Shown piece after piece: positions 1 through 9,778 of a DNA stretch of 64,000 nucleotides. The stretch is from Vescimonas cirricatena. Its GTDB lineage: Bacteria > Bacillota > Clostridia > Oscillospirales > Oscillospiraceae. The position numbers and the translations under genes are program-made. The stretch lies in the NCBI RefSeq assembly GCF_020687045.1, contig NZ_JAJEPW010000007.1:1-64000 (forward strand), read 5' to 3'. Each line of letters starts with the position of its first letter. Position 1 is the first letter of the stretch. The notes under the pieces are model-generated. The model saw nothing but the letters and a program-made list of their open reading frames with translations, did not search any database and had not been told where the DNA came from.

Positions 1-519
1 CTCTTGACCGCTGGCGTACTCTCCAATCTGCGGAAAGTGACCAGCTATGCGGCAAAGCATGAAGCCCGGTTTATGAAGCTCTTGATTGAGCAGAACGAGG
101 ACGGGGGCAAGCGCAGGAACGCCGCCAAGAAAAAGGAACTGGAAGCCGCCGAGAAACGCATAGCCGAGTTATCCGCTATCTTCAAGCGACTGTATGAGGA
201 CAGCGTGACCGGGCGCATATCAGACGAGCGTTTCACGGAGCTTTCGGCAGACTATGAAGCCGAACAGCAGGAATTGAAAGAGCGTGTTGCCAGAATACAG
301 GCGGAGCTTTCTAAAGCGCAGGAAGCCACCGTAAACGCAGAAAAGTTTATGAACATTGTCCGCAAGCACATGAACTTTGAAGAACTGACCCACACCCTCT
401 TGCGTGAGTTTGTAGAGAAAATCGTTGTGCATGAGTGCAGCTATGACGAGAACAAGACCCGTAGGCAGGACATTGAGATTTATTATTCTTTTGTTGGCAA
501 GGTGGACTTGCCCGAATAA
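1..519 (+). CDS. Large serine recombinase, C-terminal end (partial)
   Basis: The reading frame is open from the first base, so only the last 173 or so residues are present and the start lies outside the window. A long Lys/Glu-rich coiled coil (about residues 35-110 of the visible part) is followed by a C-terminal block ending near VGKVDLPE. This is the usual end of TnpX-type large serine recombinases with a DUF4368 domain. These enzymes excise and insert mobile elements through a serine-DNA intermediate; the catalytic N-terminal domain is not visible. The stop is followed about 90 bp later by the 3' stub of a VirB2-like gene, which suggests that this recombinase belongs to an element inserted into that gene. 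Confidence 0.85.
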   Translation, partial: LLTAGVLSNLRKVTSYAAKHEARFMKLLIEQNEDGGKRRNAAKKKELEAAEKRIAELSAIFKRLYEDSVTGRISDERFTELSADYEAEQQELKERVARIQAELSKAQEATVNAEKFMNIVRKHMNFEELTHTLLREFVEKIVVHECSYDENKTRRQDIEIYYSFVGKVDLPE

Positions 520-605
520 CCGCCCGACCTGTCCGACACAATGCGCAAGTGCCGGATAGGAACGGCAAAATTTTTACACTTCTACTACTTCTTTATCGAA
601 CATCA

Positions 606-701
606 GTAAAATCACAGGGCATTAAGCAGCTTATGGCGGGCGGCGGTGTTGCCCTTATCGGCACTATCCTTGTACCGCTTCTTTCCGGTCTGTTCGGATA
701 A
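606..701 (+). pseudogene. 3' remnant of VirB2/Maff2-like pilin gene
   Basis: The frame reads VKSQGIKQLMAGGGVALIG and continues to a hydrophobic end LLSGLFG and TAA at 699-701. This matches the C-terminal half of the small Maff2-family membrane protein, which in Tn1549-like elements sits directly before the VirB6-like gene, as here. It has no start codon or ribosome site, and the sequence upstream belongs to the serine recombinase. The 5' half of the gene is therefore separated by the inserted element. The family assignment comes from memory of the family C-terminus and from synteny. Confidence 0.6.
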
Positions 702-719
702 GTTTACGGAGGGTAGCCT

Positions 720-1589
720 ATGGAGAGCATACTGGAAGCGATTAACGAATGGATAAAGGAAATCCTTATCGGAGCCATTAACGGCAACCTTTCCACTATG
801 TTCGGGGACGTAAACGAAAAAGTAGGCACCATTGCAGCGGAGGTAGGCAAGACCCCACAGGGGTGGAACGCGAACATTTTCAACATGATACAAAATCTGT
901 CGGAAAATGTGATTGTACCCATTGCGGGGCTTGTCATTACCTATGTCCTCTGTTATGAGCTTATCAGCATGGTAACGGAAAAAAACAATATGCACGACGT
1001 TGACACGTTCATGTTCTTTAAGTGGTTTTTCAAAGCCTTTGTTGCCGTTTTCTTGGTAACGCACACCTTTGATATTACTATGGCGGTGTTTGATATGGCG
1101 CAGCATATTGTGTCCGGCGCGGCGGGGGTAATCGGCGGCGATACGAATATCGACGTAACCGAAGCCCTTGCCGCCATGCAGGAGGGACTAAAAGATATGG
1201 AAATCCCCGAACTACTGTTACTTGTCATGGAAACGAGCCTTGTAAGCCTTTGTATGAAAATCATGTCCGTACTGATAACCGTTATCCTCTACGGCAGAAT
1301 GATTGAGATATACGCCTACTGTTCCGTTTCCCCTATCCCTTTTGCCACCATGACAAACCGGGAATGGGGACAGATTGGGAACAACTACCTAAAGGGGCTG
1401 TTTGCACTTGGTTTTCAAGGCTTCCTCATTATGATATGCGTCGGCATTTATGCGGTTTTGGTAGGCGAAATGGTCTTAGCGGACAACCTGCACAGCGCGA
1501 TTTTTTCCCTTGCAGCCTATACCGTTATCCTCTGTTTCTCCCTGTTCAAATCCGGCGCACTGGCAAAATCTATATTCAACGCCCACTAA
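720..1589 (+). CDS. VirB6/TrbL-like conjugal transfer membrane protein
   Basis: A 289-residue polytopic membrane protein with an amphipathic N-terminus (about 1-60) and several hydrophobic segments (about 70-90, 110-130, 170-190, 225-245, 255-275). Position and size fit the VirB6/TrbL-like channel subunit of Tn1549-type T4SS, which forms the inner-membrane part of the transfer pore. A GGAGGGTAGCCT ribosome site precedes the ATG at 720. It follows the VirB2-like stub and precedes a PrgI-family gene by 21 bp, the standard order of this T4SS operon. The gene looks intact. Confidence 0.8.
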   Translation: MESILEAINEWIKEILIGAINGNLSTMFGDVNEKVGTIAAEVGKTPQGWNANIFNMIQNLSENVIVPIAGLVITYVLCYELISMVTEKNNMHDVDTFMFFKWFFKAFVAVFLVTHTFDITMAVFDMAQHIVSGAAGVIGGDTNIDVTEALAAMQEGLKDMEIPELLLLVMETSLVSLCMKIMSVLITVILYGRMIEIYAYCSVSPIPFATMTNREWGQIGNNYLKGLFALGFQGFLIMICVGIYAVLVGEMVLADNLHSAIFSLAAYTVILCFSLFKSGALAKSIFNAH

Positions 1590-1610
1590 GGGCAGAAAGG
1601 AGGTTTTTTC

Positions 1611-2015
1611 TTGGCGTATGTACCTGTACCCAAAGACTTATCCAAAGTCAAAACAAAAGTCGCTTTCAATCTGACAAAGCGGCAAATCCTTTGTTTTTCA
1701 GTGGCACTTCTTATGGGACTGCCACTTTTCTTTTTGTTCAAAGACAGCGCAGGGACGAGCCTTGCGGCAATGGCAATGATTGTCGTCATGCTTCCCTGCT
1801 TCTTGGTTGCCATGTATGAAAAGCATGGGCAGCCCCTTGAAGTGGTTGTAAAGAACATCATTCAGACAAAATTGACCCGCCCCAAAGTGCGACCGTATCA
1901 GACGGAAAACCTGTATGCACTCTTGGAGAAACAGCGGGCATTAGAAAAGGAGGTATCAGCGATTGTCAAAAGGACAGACAAAAAAGACGCGGGAAGCCGC
2001 AGGAAACAGGCGTAA
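1611..2015 (+). CDS. PrgI family conjugation protein
   Basis: A 134-residue protein starting at TTG 1611 with an AAAGGAGG site at 1596-1603. It begins AYVPVPKDLSKVK and has two adjacent membrane segments (about residues 25-65), the plan of PrgI-family (VirB3-like) proteins of Gram-positive T4SSs. In this family the protein is a small membrane partner of the VirB4 ATPase, and the VirB4 gene follows directly with a 53-bp overlap in another frame. That overlap implies translational coupling. Confidence 0.85.
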   Translation: MAYVPVPKDLSKVKTKVAFNLTKRQILCFSVALLMGLPLFFLFKDSAGTSLAAMAMIVVMLPCFLVAMYEKHGQPLEVVVKNIIQTKLTRPKVRPYQTENLYALLEKQRALEKEVSAIVKRTDKKDAGSRRKQA

Positions 2016-3474
2016 GCTGACCCGCGCCGAAAAGAAACAGATTGCCGAAGCTATCCGAAAGGCTAAAGGCGACGGCAAAGCCCGCACCGCACAGCAGACC
2101 ATTCCCTACCTTGCCATGTACCCGGACGGTATCTGCAAGGTTACGGAAAAGAGATATTCAAAGTGCGTCGTGTTCGAGGACATCAATTATCAGCTTGCAC
2201 AGGCTGACGATAAGACCGCCATTTTTGAAAACTGGTGCGATTTCCTCAACTACTTTGACGCGAGCGTGAGCGTGCAGCTTTCTTTCATCAATCAAGGAAC
2301 GCAGCGGGAACAGGCAGAAAAAGCAATCTCTATCCCCGCACAGGAGGACGCTTTTAACTCTATCCGCACCGAGTATTCGGATATGCTGAAAAATCAGCTT
2401 AGTAAAGGCAACAACGGGCTTGTGAAGCACAAATACATTACCTTTACTGTTGAAGCCGATAACAAGGCGGCTGCAAAGTCAAGGCTTTCCCGTATCGAAA
2501 CCGACGTGCTTAACAATTTCAAGGTGCTTGGCGTAACCGCCCGCCCCTTATCCGGCTATGAACGCTTAAAGGTGCTGCATGGGGTATTCCACCCGGAGGG
2601 CGAGCCGTTCTCCTTTTCCTTTGACTGGCTTACCCCGTCGGGGCTGTCTACAAAGGATTTTATCGCCCCGTCCTCTTTCCGTTTTGGCGAGGGCAGATAT
2701 TTCCGCATGGGGAAGAAAATCGGCGCGGCGAGCTTCCTTGAAATCCTTGCGCCGGAGCTTAACGACCGTATGCTTGCCGACATACTGGACTTGGAAACAG
2801 GGGTAATCGTCAATTTACATATCCGCAGTATCGACCAGTCGGAAGCAATCAAGACCATTAAGCGCAAAATCACAGACCTTGACAAGATGAAGATTGAGGA
2901 ACAGAAAAAAGCGGTTAGAAGCGGCTATGACATGGATATAATCCCGTCCGACCTTGCCACCTTTGGCAGCGAAGCAAAGAACTTGTTGCAGGACTTACAG
3001 AGCCGCAACGAGCGAATGTTTCTCCTTACGTTCCTTGTGGTAAACATGGCAGACACGAAGCGGAAACTGGAAAATGATATTTTCGCTGCGGCGGGTATCG
3101 CACAGAAATACAACTGCCGCCTGACACGCCTTGACTATCAGCAGGAAGCAGGGCTTTTATCCAGTGTGCCGATTGGGGAAAACCTTATCCCGATACAACG
3201 GGGGCTTACCACATCAAGCACCGCTATTTTCATTCCCTTTATCACGCAGGAGCTTTTTCAGACGGGGCAAGCCCTGTACTATGGCTTGAAACAACATGAT
3301 ACTCTGCGACAGAAAGCAGCTCAAAAATCCCAACGGGCTTATATTGGGAACGCCGGGAAGCGGAAAATCTTTTGCGGCAAAAAGGGAAATGACAAATGCT
3401 TTCCTCATTACCGACGACGACATTATCATCTGCGACCCGGAAGCCGAGTATTTTTCCCTTGTGCAGCGTCTTAA
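1963..3474 (+). pseudogene. VirB4-like T4SS ATPase, N-terminal part of frameshifted gene
   Basis: The frame starts at TTG 1963, nine bases after an AAAAGGAGG site. It encodes the N-terminal VirB4 domain (about residues 40-440), which docks the ATPase on the T4SS. Homology ends at about base 3288, after QALYYGL; the remaining residues to the stop at 3472-3474 are out-of-frame sequence. The Walker A region continues in another frame from 3296. Relative to the usual family sequence a few codons before the conserved N-M-I-L-C-D appear missing by a number not divisible by three. The two parts together make a normal-size VirB4 of about 800 residues. Confidence 0.85.
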
Positions 3475-4387
3475 TGGGCAAGTGATACGTCTTTCCCCTA
3501 CGGGCAGGGGCATTGACGGCAAGCCCCAGTATGTAAACCCTATGGACATAAACCTTAATTACAGCGAGGACGACAACCCCCTTGCGCTGAAAAGTGATTT
3601 TATCCTTTCCCTTTGCGAGCTTGTTATCGGAGGCAAGGAGGGTTTGCAGCCTGTCGATAAGACCGTCATTGACAGGGCTGTAAGAAATGTGTACCGCCCG
3701 TTCCTTGCAGACCCCGACCCGGCAAAAATGCCTATCTTGGGCGACCTTTACGACGAGCTGTTAAGACAGCCGGAGCCGGAAGCTGCCCGTATCGCGGCGG
3801 CATTGGAGCTGTATGTTTCCGGCAGCCTTAACGTATTCAACCACAGAACCAACGTGGAACTTTCTAACCGCCTTGTCTGCTTTGATATAAAGCAGCTTGG
3901 AAAGCAGCTTAAAAAGTTAGGTATGCTCATTGTGCAAGACCAGACATGGAACAGGGTAACGATAAACCGGGCAGAGAAAAAGGCGACCCGCTACTATATG
4001 GACGAATTTCACTTGCTCTTAAAAGAGGAACAGACCGCCGCTTACAGCGTGGAGATTTGGAAGCGTTTCCGTAAATGGGGCGGTATCCCAACAGCCATTA
4101 CGCAGAACGTCAAAGACCTTTTGGCAAGCCGCGAGGTGGAAAATATCTTTGAGAACAGCGATTTTGTCCTCATGCTCAATCAAGCGCAGGGCGACCGTAC
4201 TATCCTTGCAAAGCAGCTTAATATTTCCCCGCAGCAGATGAAGTATGTTACCCACACCGAAGCGGGCGAGGGGCTTATCTTCTATGGAAATGTGGTGCTG
4301 CCTTTTGTAGACCGCTTCCCGAAAGATACCGAGCTTTACAGGGTAATGACAACGAAGCCGGAGGAAGTTTCCGAAAGCGGAAAGTGA
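3296..4387 (+). pseudogene. VirB4-like T4SS ATPase, C-terminal ATPase domain
   Basis: This is the continuation of the VirB4 reading frame after the lesion near 3288. It begins at an in-frame ATG (MILCDRKQLKNPNG). It carries Walker A GTPGSGKS near residues 19-26, a Walker B-like segment YYMDEFHLLL, and the TITQNVKDLL region typical of VirB4/TraE ATPases. There is no ribosome site before 3296, so independent translation would be weak unless it is coupled to the overlapping upstream frame. VirB4 energises pilus assembly and DNA transfer, so the break probably disables conjugation by this element. A sequencing or assembly error is the main alternative. Confidence 0.85.
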
Positions 4388-4397
4388 GGTGCAGACC

Positions 4398-6473
4398 ATG
4401 AAGCAATATAAATCCCGCGATAAAATCACGCAGAAAATGACCCGCGACGGGCTTATCGAGGTAAACGAAACACAGCAGACCGCCGAGCGTATCAGTAAAC
4501 GGGAACAGGACGCGGATTTTCAAAAGTCCCCGGAGCAGCAAGCGGCGCAGGACGGGACGCAGCTTCAAGGTGTAGCGTCCCAAACTTCCCCGTTACCCCA
4601 CGCACCGGGAGCTTCCCCCGCAAGGGACACCGCCACAGCAGAGCGCGTTATGGAGCATATCGAAGCAGCACAGACCCGCAGAGCCAGTAAAAAAGCGGTA
4701 CATAAAGCACAGGAGGAAGTTACCGTACAAACAACATCTTCCCGCTTGCAGTTTACCGAGGAAGAACTTGCCGTCCCGGAACTGGAACGCTATATTGAAA
4801 AATCAAACAAAGCCGCTGACCGACTGGACGCAGCAAAGGCAGCTATCCCGAAGCAAAAGAAACTGGTTAAGGAGCGCACCTTTGACGAAGCCGCAGGAAA
4901 GGCAAAGACCCGACTTCACTTTGAAGAACAGGAAAAACCGATACCCGGCGGCAAAAAAGGAAACCCGCTGTCCCGCCCCGCACAGGAAGCAGGGATTTTC
5001 GTCCACAACAAGATACATTCCGTTGAAAAGGACAATTCCGGCGTTGAGGGGGCGCATAAATCGGAGGAACTTGCCGAGCGCGGCGCGAAATACGGGGCGC
5101 GGAAGTTAAAACAGGGCTACCGCAGCCATAAGCTGAAACCTTACCGGGAAGCGGCAAAGGCAGAAAAGGCAGCATTTAAGGCAAACGTCAACTTCCAGTA
5201 TCACAAAACCCTGCACGACAACCCGCAGCTTACTTCTAACCCGCTTTCCCGTTTCATGCAGAAACAGCAGATAAAACGCCAGTATGCAAAGGCGGCAAAG
5301 AAAGGAGGGGCAAAAGCCGCAGCGGAAGCCACAAGAAAGACGGCGAAGAAAACCGCCGAGGAAACGAGGAAAGCCGCCGCATTTGCGGCAAGACACCCGG
5401 CGGGCATTTTGATTGCAGTTGCCGCGCTGCTTCTCTTTATTATGATTTCCGCAGGGCTGTCCTCTTGCGGGGCTATGTTTTCGGGCTTGACAAACGGGGT
5501 GCTTGGCACTTCCTACACATCCGAGGACAGCGACCTTGTGGCAGTTGAAAACAACTATGCCGCATTGGAAAACGGGCTGCAAAGTGAGATTGACAATATC
5601 GAAAGCACCCACCCCGGCTATGATGAATACCGCTACGACCTTGACAGTATCGGGCATAACCCCCACGAACTTGCGTCTTACTTGACCGCCCTCTTGCAGA
5701 GCTACACCCCGCAGAGCGCACAGGCAGAGCTTGAACGTATCTTTTCCATGCAGTACACCTTGACGCTGACCGAGGAAGTGGAAATACGCTACCGCACCGA
5801 AACAAGCACCGACCCGGAAACCGGGGAAACCACCACCGAGGAAGTCCCTTATGAGTATCACATCTTAAATGTGAAACTGACAAACAAGCCGATTTCAGAG
5901 CTTGCGGAGGAACTTCTTACGCCACAGCAGCTTGAAATGTACCGGGTGTATTTGGAAACAAGCGGCAACAAACCGCTGATTTTTGGCGGCGGTTCTCCCG
6001 ACGGAAGCCCGTCCGAGGATTTAAGCGGTGTGGAGTTTGTAAACGGTACGCGCCCCGGAAATCAAGAGCTTATGGAGCTTGCAAAGCAGCAAGTCGGAAA
6101 TGTGGGCGGCTACCCTTACTGGTCTTGGTACGGCTTTAACAGCCGCGTGGAATGGTGCGCCTGTTTTGTATCATGGTGCTACAATCAAGCCGGAAAAAGC
6201 GAACCGCGCTTTGCGGGCTGCGAATGGCAGGGTGTCCCTTGGTTTCAGTCAAGGGGACAATGGGGCGCACGCGGCTATGAGAATATCGCACCGGGCGACG
6301 CTATCTTTTTCGATTGGGATTTAGACGGCGTTGCCGACCATGTGGGGCTTGTGCTTGGCAGGGACGGCAGCCGCGTCTATACCGTTGAGGGCAATTCCGG
6401 CGACGCCTGCAAGATAAAGAGCTATGACCTTAACTATCAATGTATCAAAGGCTACGGGCTGATGAACTGGTAA
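4398..6473 (+). CDS. CHAP-type amidase/peptidase of the conjugation machinery
   Basis: About 691 residues. The start is taken as ATG 4398, eight bases after a TGAGGTG site; GTG 4389 is possible. A long charged Lys/Ala/Gln-rich N-terminal region (about 1-330) is followed by one membrane segment (about 335-355), an extracytoplasmic region, and a C-terminal CHAP/NlpC-like domain. Cys near residue 585 in WCACFVSW and His in DHVGLVL are the likely catalytic pair. The family is the bifunctional wall-hydrolase component (VirB1-like, CD1108 type) that opens peptidoglycan for the T4SS. It follows virB4 directly. Confidence 0.85.
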   Translation: MKQYKSRDKITQKMTRDGLIEVNETQQTAERISKREQDADFQKSPEQQAAQDGTQLQGVASQTSPLPHAPGASPARDTATAERVMEHIEAAQTRRASKKAVHKAQEEVTVQTTSSRLQFTEEELAVPELERYIEKSNKAADRLDAAKAAIPKQKKLVKERTFDEAAGKAKTRLHFEEQEKPIPGGKKGNPLSRPAQEAGIFVHNKIHSVEKDNSGVEGAHKSEELAERGAKYGARKLKQGYRSHKLKPYREAAKAEKAAFKANVNFQYHKTLHDNPQLTSNPLSRFMQKQQIKRQYAKAAKKGGAKAAAEATRKTAKKTAEETRKAAAFAARHPAGILIAVAALLLFIMISAGLSSCGAMFSGLTNGVLGTSYTSEDSDLVAVENNYAALENGLQSEIDNIESTHPGYDEYRYDLDSIGHNPHELASYLTALLQSYTPQSAQAELERIFSMQYTLTLTEEVEIRYRTETSTDPETGETTTEEVPYEYHILNVKLTNKPISELAEELLTPQQLEMYRVYLETSGNKPLIFGGGSPDGSPSEDLSGVEFVNGTRPGNQELMELAKQQVGNVGGYPYWSWYGFNSRVEWCACFVSWCYNQAGKSEPRFAGCEWQGVPWFQSRGQWGARGYENIAPGDAIFFDWDLDGVADHVGLVLGRDGSRVYTVEGNSGDACKIKSYDLNYQCIKGYGLMNW

Positions 6474-6504
6474 AGCAACCCCAAAAAGAAAGGAGAAATG
6501 ACCT

Positions 6505-6762
6505 ATGGCAAACAATAAAATTGACCGTATCAATAAGGAAATCGCAAAGACCCGCGAGAAAATCACAGAGTATCAGAACAAGTTAAAAGGACTGGAAGTG
6601 CAGAAAACCGAAGCGGAAAACCTTGAAATCGTGCAGCTTGTACGAGCTATGCGTCTGACCCCGCAGGAACTGAACGCTATGCTGTCCGGCGGCGGTATTC
6701 CCGGCATGACTGCCGCACCCGCAGAAGAAAACGAACAGGAGGAAAATGCAGATGAAGAATAA
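6505..6762 (+). CDS. DUF4315 family protein
   Basis: An 85-residue protein with an N-terminal coiled coil (about 1-45, Lys/Glu-rich) and an acidic Glu-rich tail. Size, the leucine-rich block QLVRAMRLTPQELNAML and position between the CHAP protein and a DUF4366 protein are those of the DUF4315 proteins of Tn1549-like elements. Function is unknown. An AAAGGAGAAATGACCT site lies before ATG 6505. It overlaps the next gene by 17 bp. Confidence 0.8.
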   Translation: MANNKIDRINKEIAKTREKITEYQNKLKGLEVQKTEAENLEIVQLVRAMRLTPQELNAMLSGGGIPGMTAAPAEENEQEENADEE

Positions 6763-7480
6763 ACTGAAAAAGACCATGACTGCCCTTTGTGCCGCCCTTA
6801 TCCTTATGGGCGGTTTTTCTGTCCCTGCCTATGCACAGGGCGCAGCCACAGAGCCGCCCGCCGGGGACGCGACCAACGACAGTAATGTAGTTGTGGAGGA
6901 AAAAGAGGAAACGCCGCCCCTTACCCCAAAGGGAAACGCTACACTGGTTGACGATTACGGCGGCAATAAGCAACTTATCACTGTTACCACCAAAGGCGGC
7001 AACTATTTCTATATCCTCATTGACCGCGCCGCCGAGGACGAACAGACCGTACATTTCCTAAATCAAGTGGACGAAGCCGACCTTATGGCACTGACCGAAA
7101 ACGGCGAAGCTGCCAAAAAGCCGGAAATCTGTAACTGTACGGAAAAATGCGAAGTCGGAAAGGTAAACACGTCCTGCCCGGTATGTGTTACCAGTATGAC
7201 AGGCTGCACAGGCAAAGAACCTACCCCAACACCAACGGAGCAGCCGGAAGAACTGAAAGAAAAAGGCGGCAATCCCGGTGTGGTGCTTGCCTTAGTCCTC
7301 TTTGCCCTGCTTGGTGGCGGCGCAGCGTTCTACTACTTTAAGTTTCTAAAGCCGAAGCAGAATGTAAAGGGCGATACCGACCTTGAAGATTTTGAATTTG
7401 AGGACTACGACGAGGACGAGCCGGAAGCAGATACCGGGGAAACTCCCGAAGATGAAGAAACGGAGGAAGAAACCCTATGA
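6746..7480 (+). CDS. DUF4366 secreted/membrane-anchored protein
   Basis: 244 residues. A signal peptide (positive MKNKLKK, hydrophobic core about 10-28, AYAQG cleavage region) leads an extracellular domain with a Cys cluster (about residues 130-155, six Cys). A membrane anchor at about 185-205 and a very acidic cytoplasmic tail follow. This is the DUF4366 layout in Tn1549-like elements, where the protein is likely a cell-surface part of the mating apparatus. Starts at 6746 and 6752 are both possible after the GGAGG at 6738-6742; the second has better spacing. It overlaps the next gene by 4 bp. Confidence 0.8.
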   Translation: MQMKNKLKKTMTALCAALILMGGFSVPAYAQGAATEPPAGDATNDSNVVVEEKEETPPLTPKGNATLVDDYGGNKQLITVTTKGGNYFYILIDRAAEDEQTVHFLNQVDEADLMALTENGEAAKKPEICNCTEKCEVGKVNTSCPVCVTSMTGCTGKEPTPTPTEQPEELKEKGGNPGVVLALVLFALLGGGAAFYYFKFLKPKQNVKGDTDLEDFEFEDYDEDEPEADTGETPEDEETEEETL

Positions 7481-7665
7481 CCCTGTTTACCAACAATCCC
7501 TTTGAAAAGATGATGATACAGAAACCGAACGGGCGGCGTGATAATGCGCCGCCTGTTCCTTATCCCCCTGCTTGTGCTTCCTGCCCTTACAAGGGACAGT
7601 CCCCTTGTGTGGGGTACTGTCTGAAACAGGTACAGGAGAAAAAGAAAACCGAGCCGGAACGCTGA
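7477..7665 (+). CDS. Small Cys-rich protein of conjugative element
   Basis: A 62-residue protein that overlaps the DUF4366 stop by ATGA. Four Cys residues within CASCPYKGQSPCVGYC could form a small zinc-binding or disulfide knuckle. It sits between the T4SS surface genes and topB, where a short Cys-rich frame is common in this element family. Function is unknown. Element C has an analogous small Cys-rich gene (27437-27604) after its own wall hydrolase. Confidence 0.65.
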   Translation: MTLFTNNPFEKMMIQKPNGRRDNAPPVPYPPACASCPYKGQSPCVGYCLKQVQEKKKTEPER

Positions 7666-7681
7666 AAGGAGGAACTTATAT

Positions 7682-9772
7682 TTGATTTTAGTTATCGCAG
7701 AAAAGCCCAGTGTGGCACAGACAATCGCTGCCGTACTGGGGGCAAAGGAAAAGAAAGACGGATTTCTCACAGGAAGCGGCTATATCGTTTCTTGGTGCGT
7801 GGGACATTTGGTAGGGCTTGCGGAAGCTGCCACCTACGGGGAACAATATAAAAAGTGGAGCTATGACAGCTTACCGATTTTGCCGCAGGAATGGAAGTAC
7901 ACCGTTGCTTCTGACAAGGAAAAGCAATTCAAAACCCTAAAAGAGCTTATGCACCGGGCAGACGTTTCCGAAGTCGTCAATGCCTGCGACGCGGGGCGCG
8001 AGGGCGAACTCATTTTCCGCTTTGTCTATGAAATGGCGGGCTGCAAGAAACCTATGCGCCGCCTTTGGATTTCTTCTATGGAGGACAGCGCAATCAAAGA
8101 GGGCTTTTCCCGTCTGAAGAACGGCGAGGAATACGACGCGCTCTTTGCTTCCGCATTGTGCAGGGCAAAGGCTGACTGGTTAATCGGTATCAATGCCACC
8201 CGCCTTTTCTCTGTCCTTTACAATCATACCTTGAACGTGGGACGCGTACAGACCCCGACCTTAAAAATGCTTGTTGACCGGGACGCAGCGATTACCACAT
8301 TTAAGAAAGAAAAATACTACCATGTGCGCCTTGTCTTATCCGGCGCGGAAGCTGCAAGCGAAAAACTATCTGACCGTTCCGAAGCTGACAAGCTGAAAGC
8401 TGCTTGCGAAGTGTCAAAAGCAGTCTGTGCTTCCCTTGTGAAAGAGAAAAAGACCGCAGCCCCGCCGAAGCTCTTTGACCTTACTTCTTTACAGAGGGAA
8501 GCAAACCGCCTGTTCGGTTATACCGCAAAGCAGACCCTTGACCTTGCACAATCTCTGTATGAAAAAAGACTTCTTACTTATCCGAGAACAGACAGCGCAT
8601 TTCTGACCGACGACATGAGCGACACAGCGGCGGGCATTATCAAGCTGCTTTGTGGGAAATTTTCTTTTATGGCGGGAAAAGACTTCACGCCGGAGCTTGG
8701 AAAGGTGCTGAACAGTAAAAAGGTATCAGACCACCATGCCATTATCCCGACTATGGAGCTTGCAAAGACCGACCTTGCCACGCTGCCGGAAAGCGAAAGG
8801 AATATCCTTACCCTTGCCGGGGCGCGTCTGCTCATGGCGACCGCTGCACCGCATACCTTTGAAGCGGTTACAGCAGTTTTTGAATGTGCCGGACAGTCTT
8901 TTATCGCAAGGGGAAAAACGGTGCTGTCCGACGGGTGGAAAGAGATTGACCGAAGATACAGGGCAGCCTTAAAGAACAAGCCCGAAACGGACGACGCAGA
9001 CAGTGACACAGAAAAGACCCTGCCGCCATTTACCGAGGGACAGACCTTTGAAAATCCGACGGCAAAGGTAACGGAGCATGACACAACACCGCCAAAACCT
9101 CACAACGAAGCGTCGCTGCTCTCTGCTATGGAGCGCGCCGGAAGTGAGGACACCGACCCGGACGCAGAACGCAAAGGGCTTGGAACTCCCGCCACCCGCG
9201 CCGCCGTCATTGAAAAACTGGTAAAGGGCGGCTTTGTGGAGCGAAAAGGCAAGCAGCTACTTCCCACAAAGGACGGTATCAATCTTGTGTGTGTCCTGCC
9301 GGACACCTTGACAAGCCCGCAGCTTACCGCAGAATGGGAAAACAATCTGACGCAGATTGCCAAAGGCAAGGCAGACCCCGCCGCATTTATGGAGGGTATC
9401 GAGGATATGGCGCGGGAACTGGTAAAGACCTATCCGTTTCTTTCTGATGATAAAGCGCAGATGTTCAAGCCGGAACGGGAAGCGTTGGGAAGCTGCCCCC
9501 GCTGCGGTTCTCCTGTCTATGAGGGAAAGAAAAACTACTATTGCAGCAATAAGGAATGTAGCTTTACCATGTGGAAAAATGACCGTTTCTTTGAAGAACG
9601 AAAAGTAACCTTTACCCCCAAAATTGCCGCTGCACTCTTACAATCCGGCAAAGTAAATGTGAAAAAGCTCTATTCCCCAAAGACGGGCAAAACCTACGAC
9701 GGAACTATCGTATTGGCTGATACAGGCGGGAAATATGTCAACTACCGCATTGAACTGTCGAAGAAGAAATAA
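7682..9772 (+). CDS. topB: DNA topoisomerase III (type IA)
   Basis: 696 residues from TTG 7682 with GGAGGAACTTATAT before it. The N-terminal Toprim domain begins LVIAEKPSVA and contains the metal-binding DAGREGE near residue 104. The catalytic tyrosine is Tyr300 in LLTYPRTDS. A four-Cys zinc ribbon (CPRCG and CSNKEC, about 605-628) and a small C-terminal DNA-binding domain follow. The enzyme relaxes and decatenates DNA through a 5'-phosphotyrosine link. In Tn1549-like and related elements it probably helps process the transferred strand or replicate the circular form. Length is normal for the family and no lesion is seen. Confidence 0.93.
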   Translation: MILVIAEKPSVAQTIAAVLGAKEKKDGFLTGSGYIVSWCVGHLVGLAEAATYGEQYKKWSYDSLPILPQEWKYTVASDKEKQFKTLKELMHRADVSEVVNACDAGREGELIFRFVYEMAGCKKPMRRLWISSMEDSAIKEGFSRLKNGEEYDALFASALCRAKADWLIGINATRLFSVLYNHTLNVGRVQTPTLKMLVDRDAAITTFKKEKYYHVRLVLSGAEAASEKLSDRSEADKLKAACEVSKAVCASLVKEKKTAAPPKLFDLTSLQREANRLFGYTAKQTLDLAQSLYEKRLLTYPRTDSAFLTDDMSDTAAGIIKLLCGKFSFMAGKDFTPELGKVLNSKKVSDHHAIIPTMELAKTDLATLPESERNILTLAGARLLMATAAPHTFEAVTAVFECAGQSFIARGKTVLSDGWKEIDRRYRAALKNKPETDDADSDTEKTLPPFTEGQTFENPTAKVTEHDTTPPKPHNEASLLSAMERAGSEDTDPDAERKGLGTPATRAAVIEKLVKGGFVERKGKQLLPTKDGINLVCVLPDTLTSPQLTAEWENNLTQIAKGKADPAAFMEGIEDMARELVKTYPFLSDDKAQMFKPEREALGSCPRCGSPVYEGKKNYYCSNKECSFTMWKNDRFFEERKVTFTPKIAAALLQSGKVNVKKLYSPKTGKTYDGTIVLADTGGKYVNYRIELSKKK

Positions 9773-9778
9773 CTGAAT

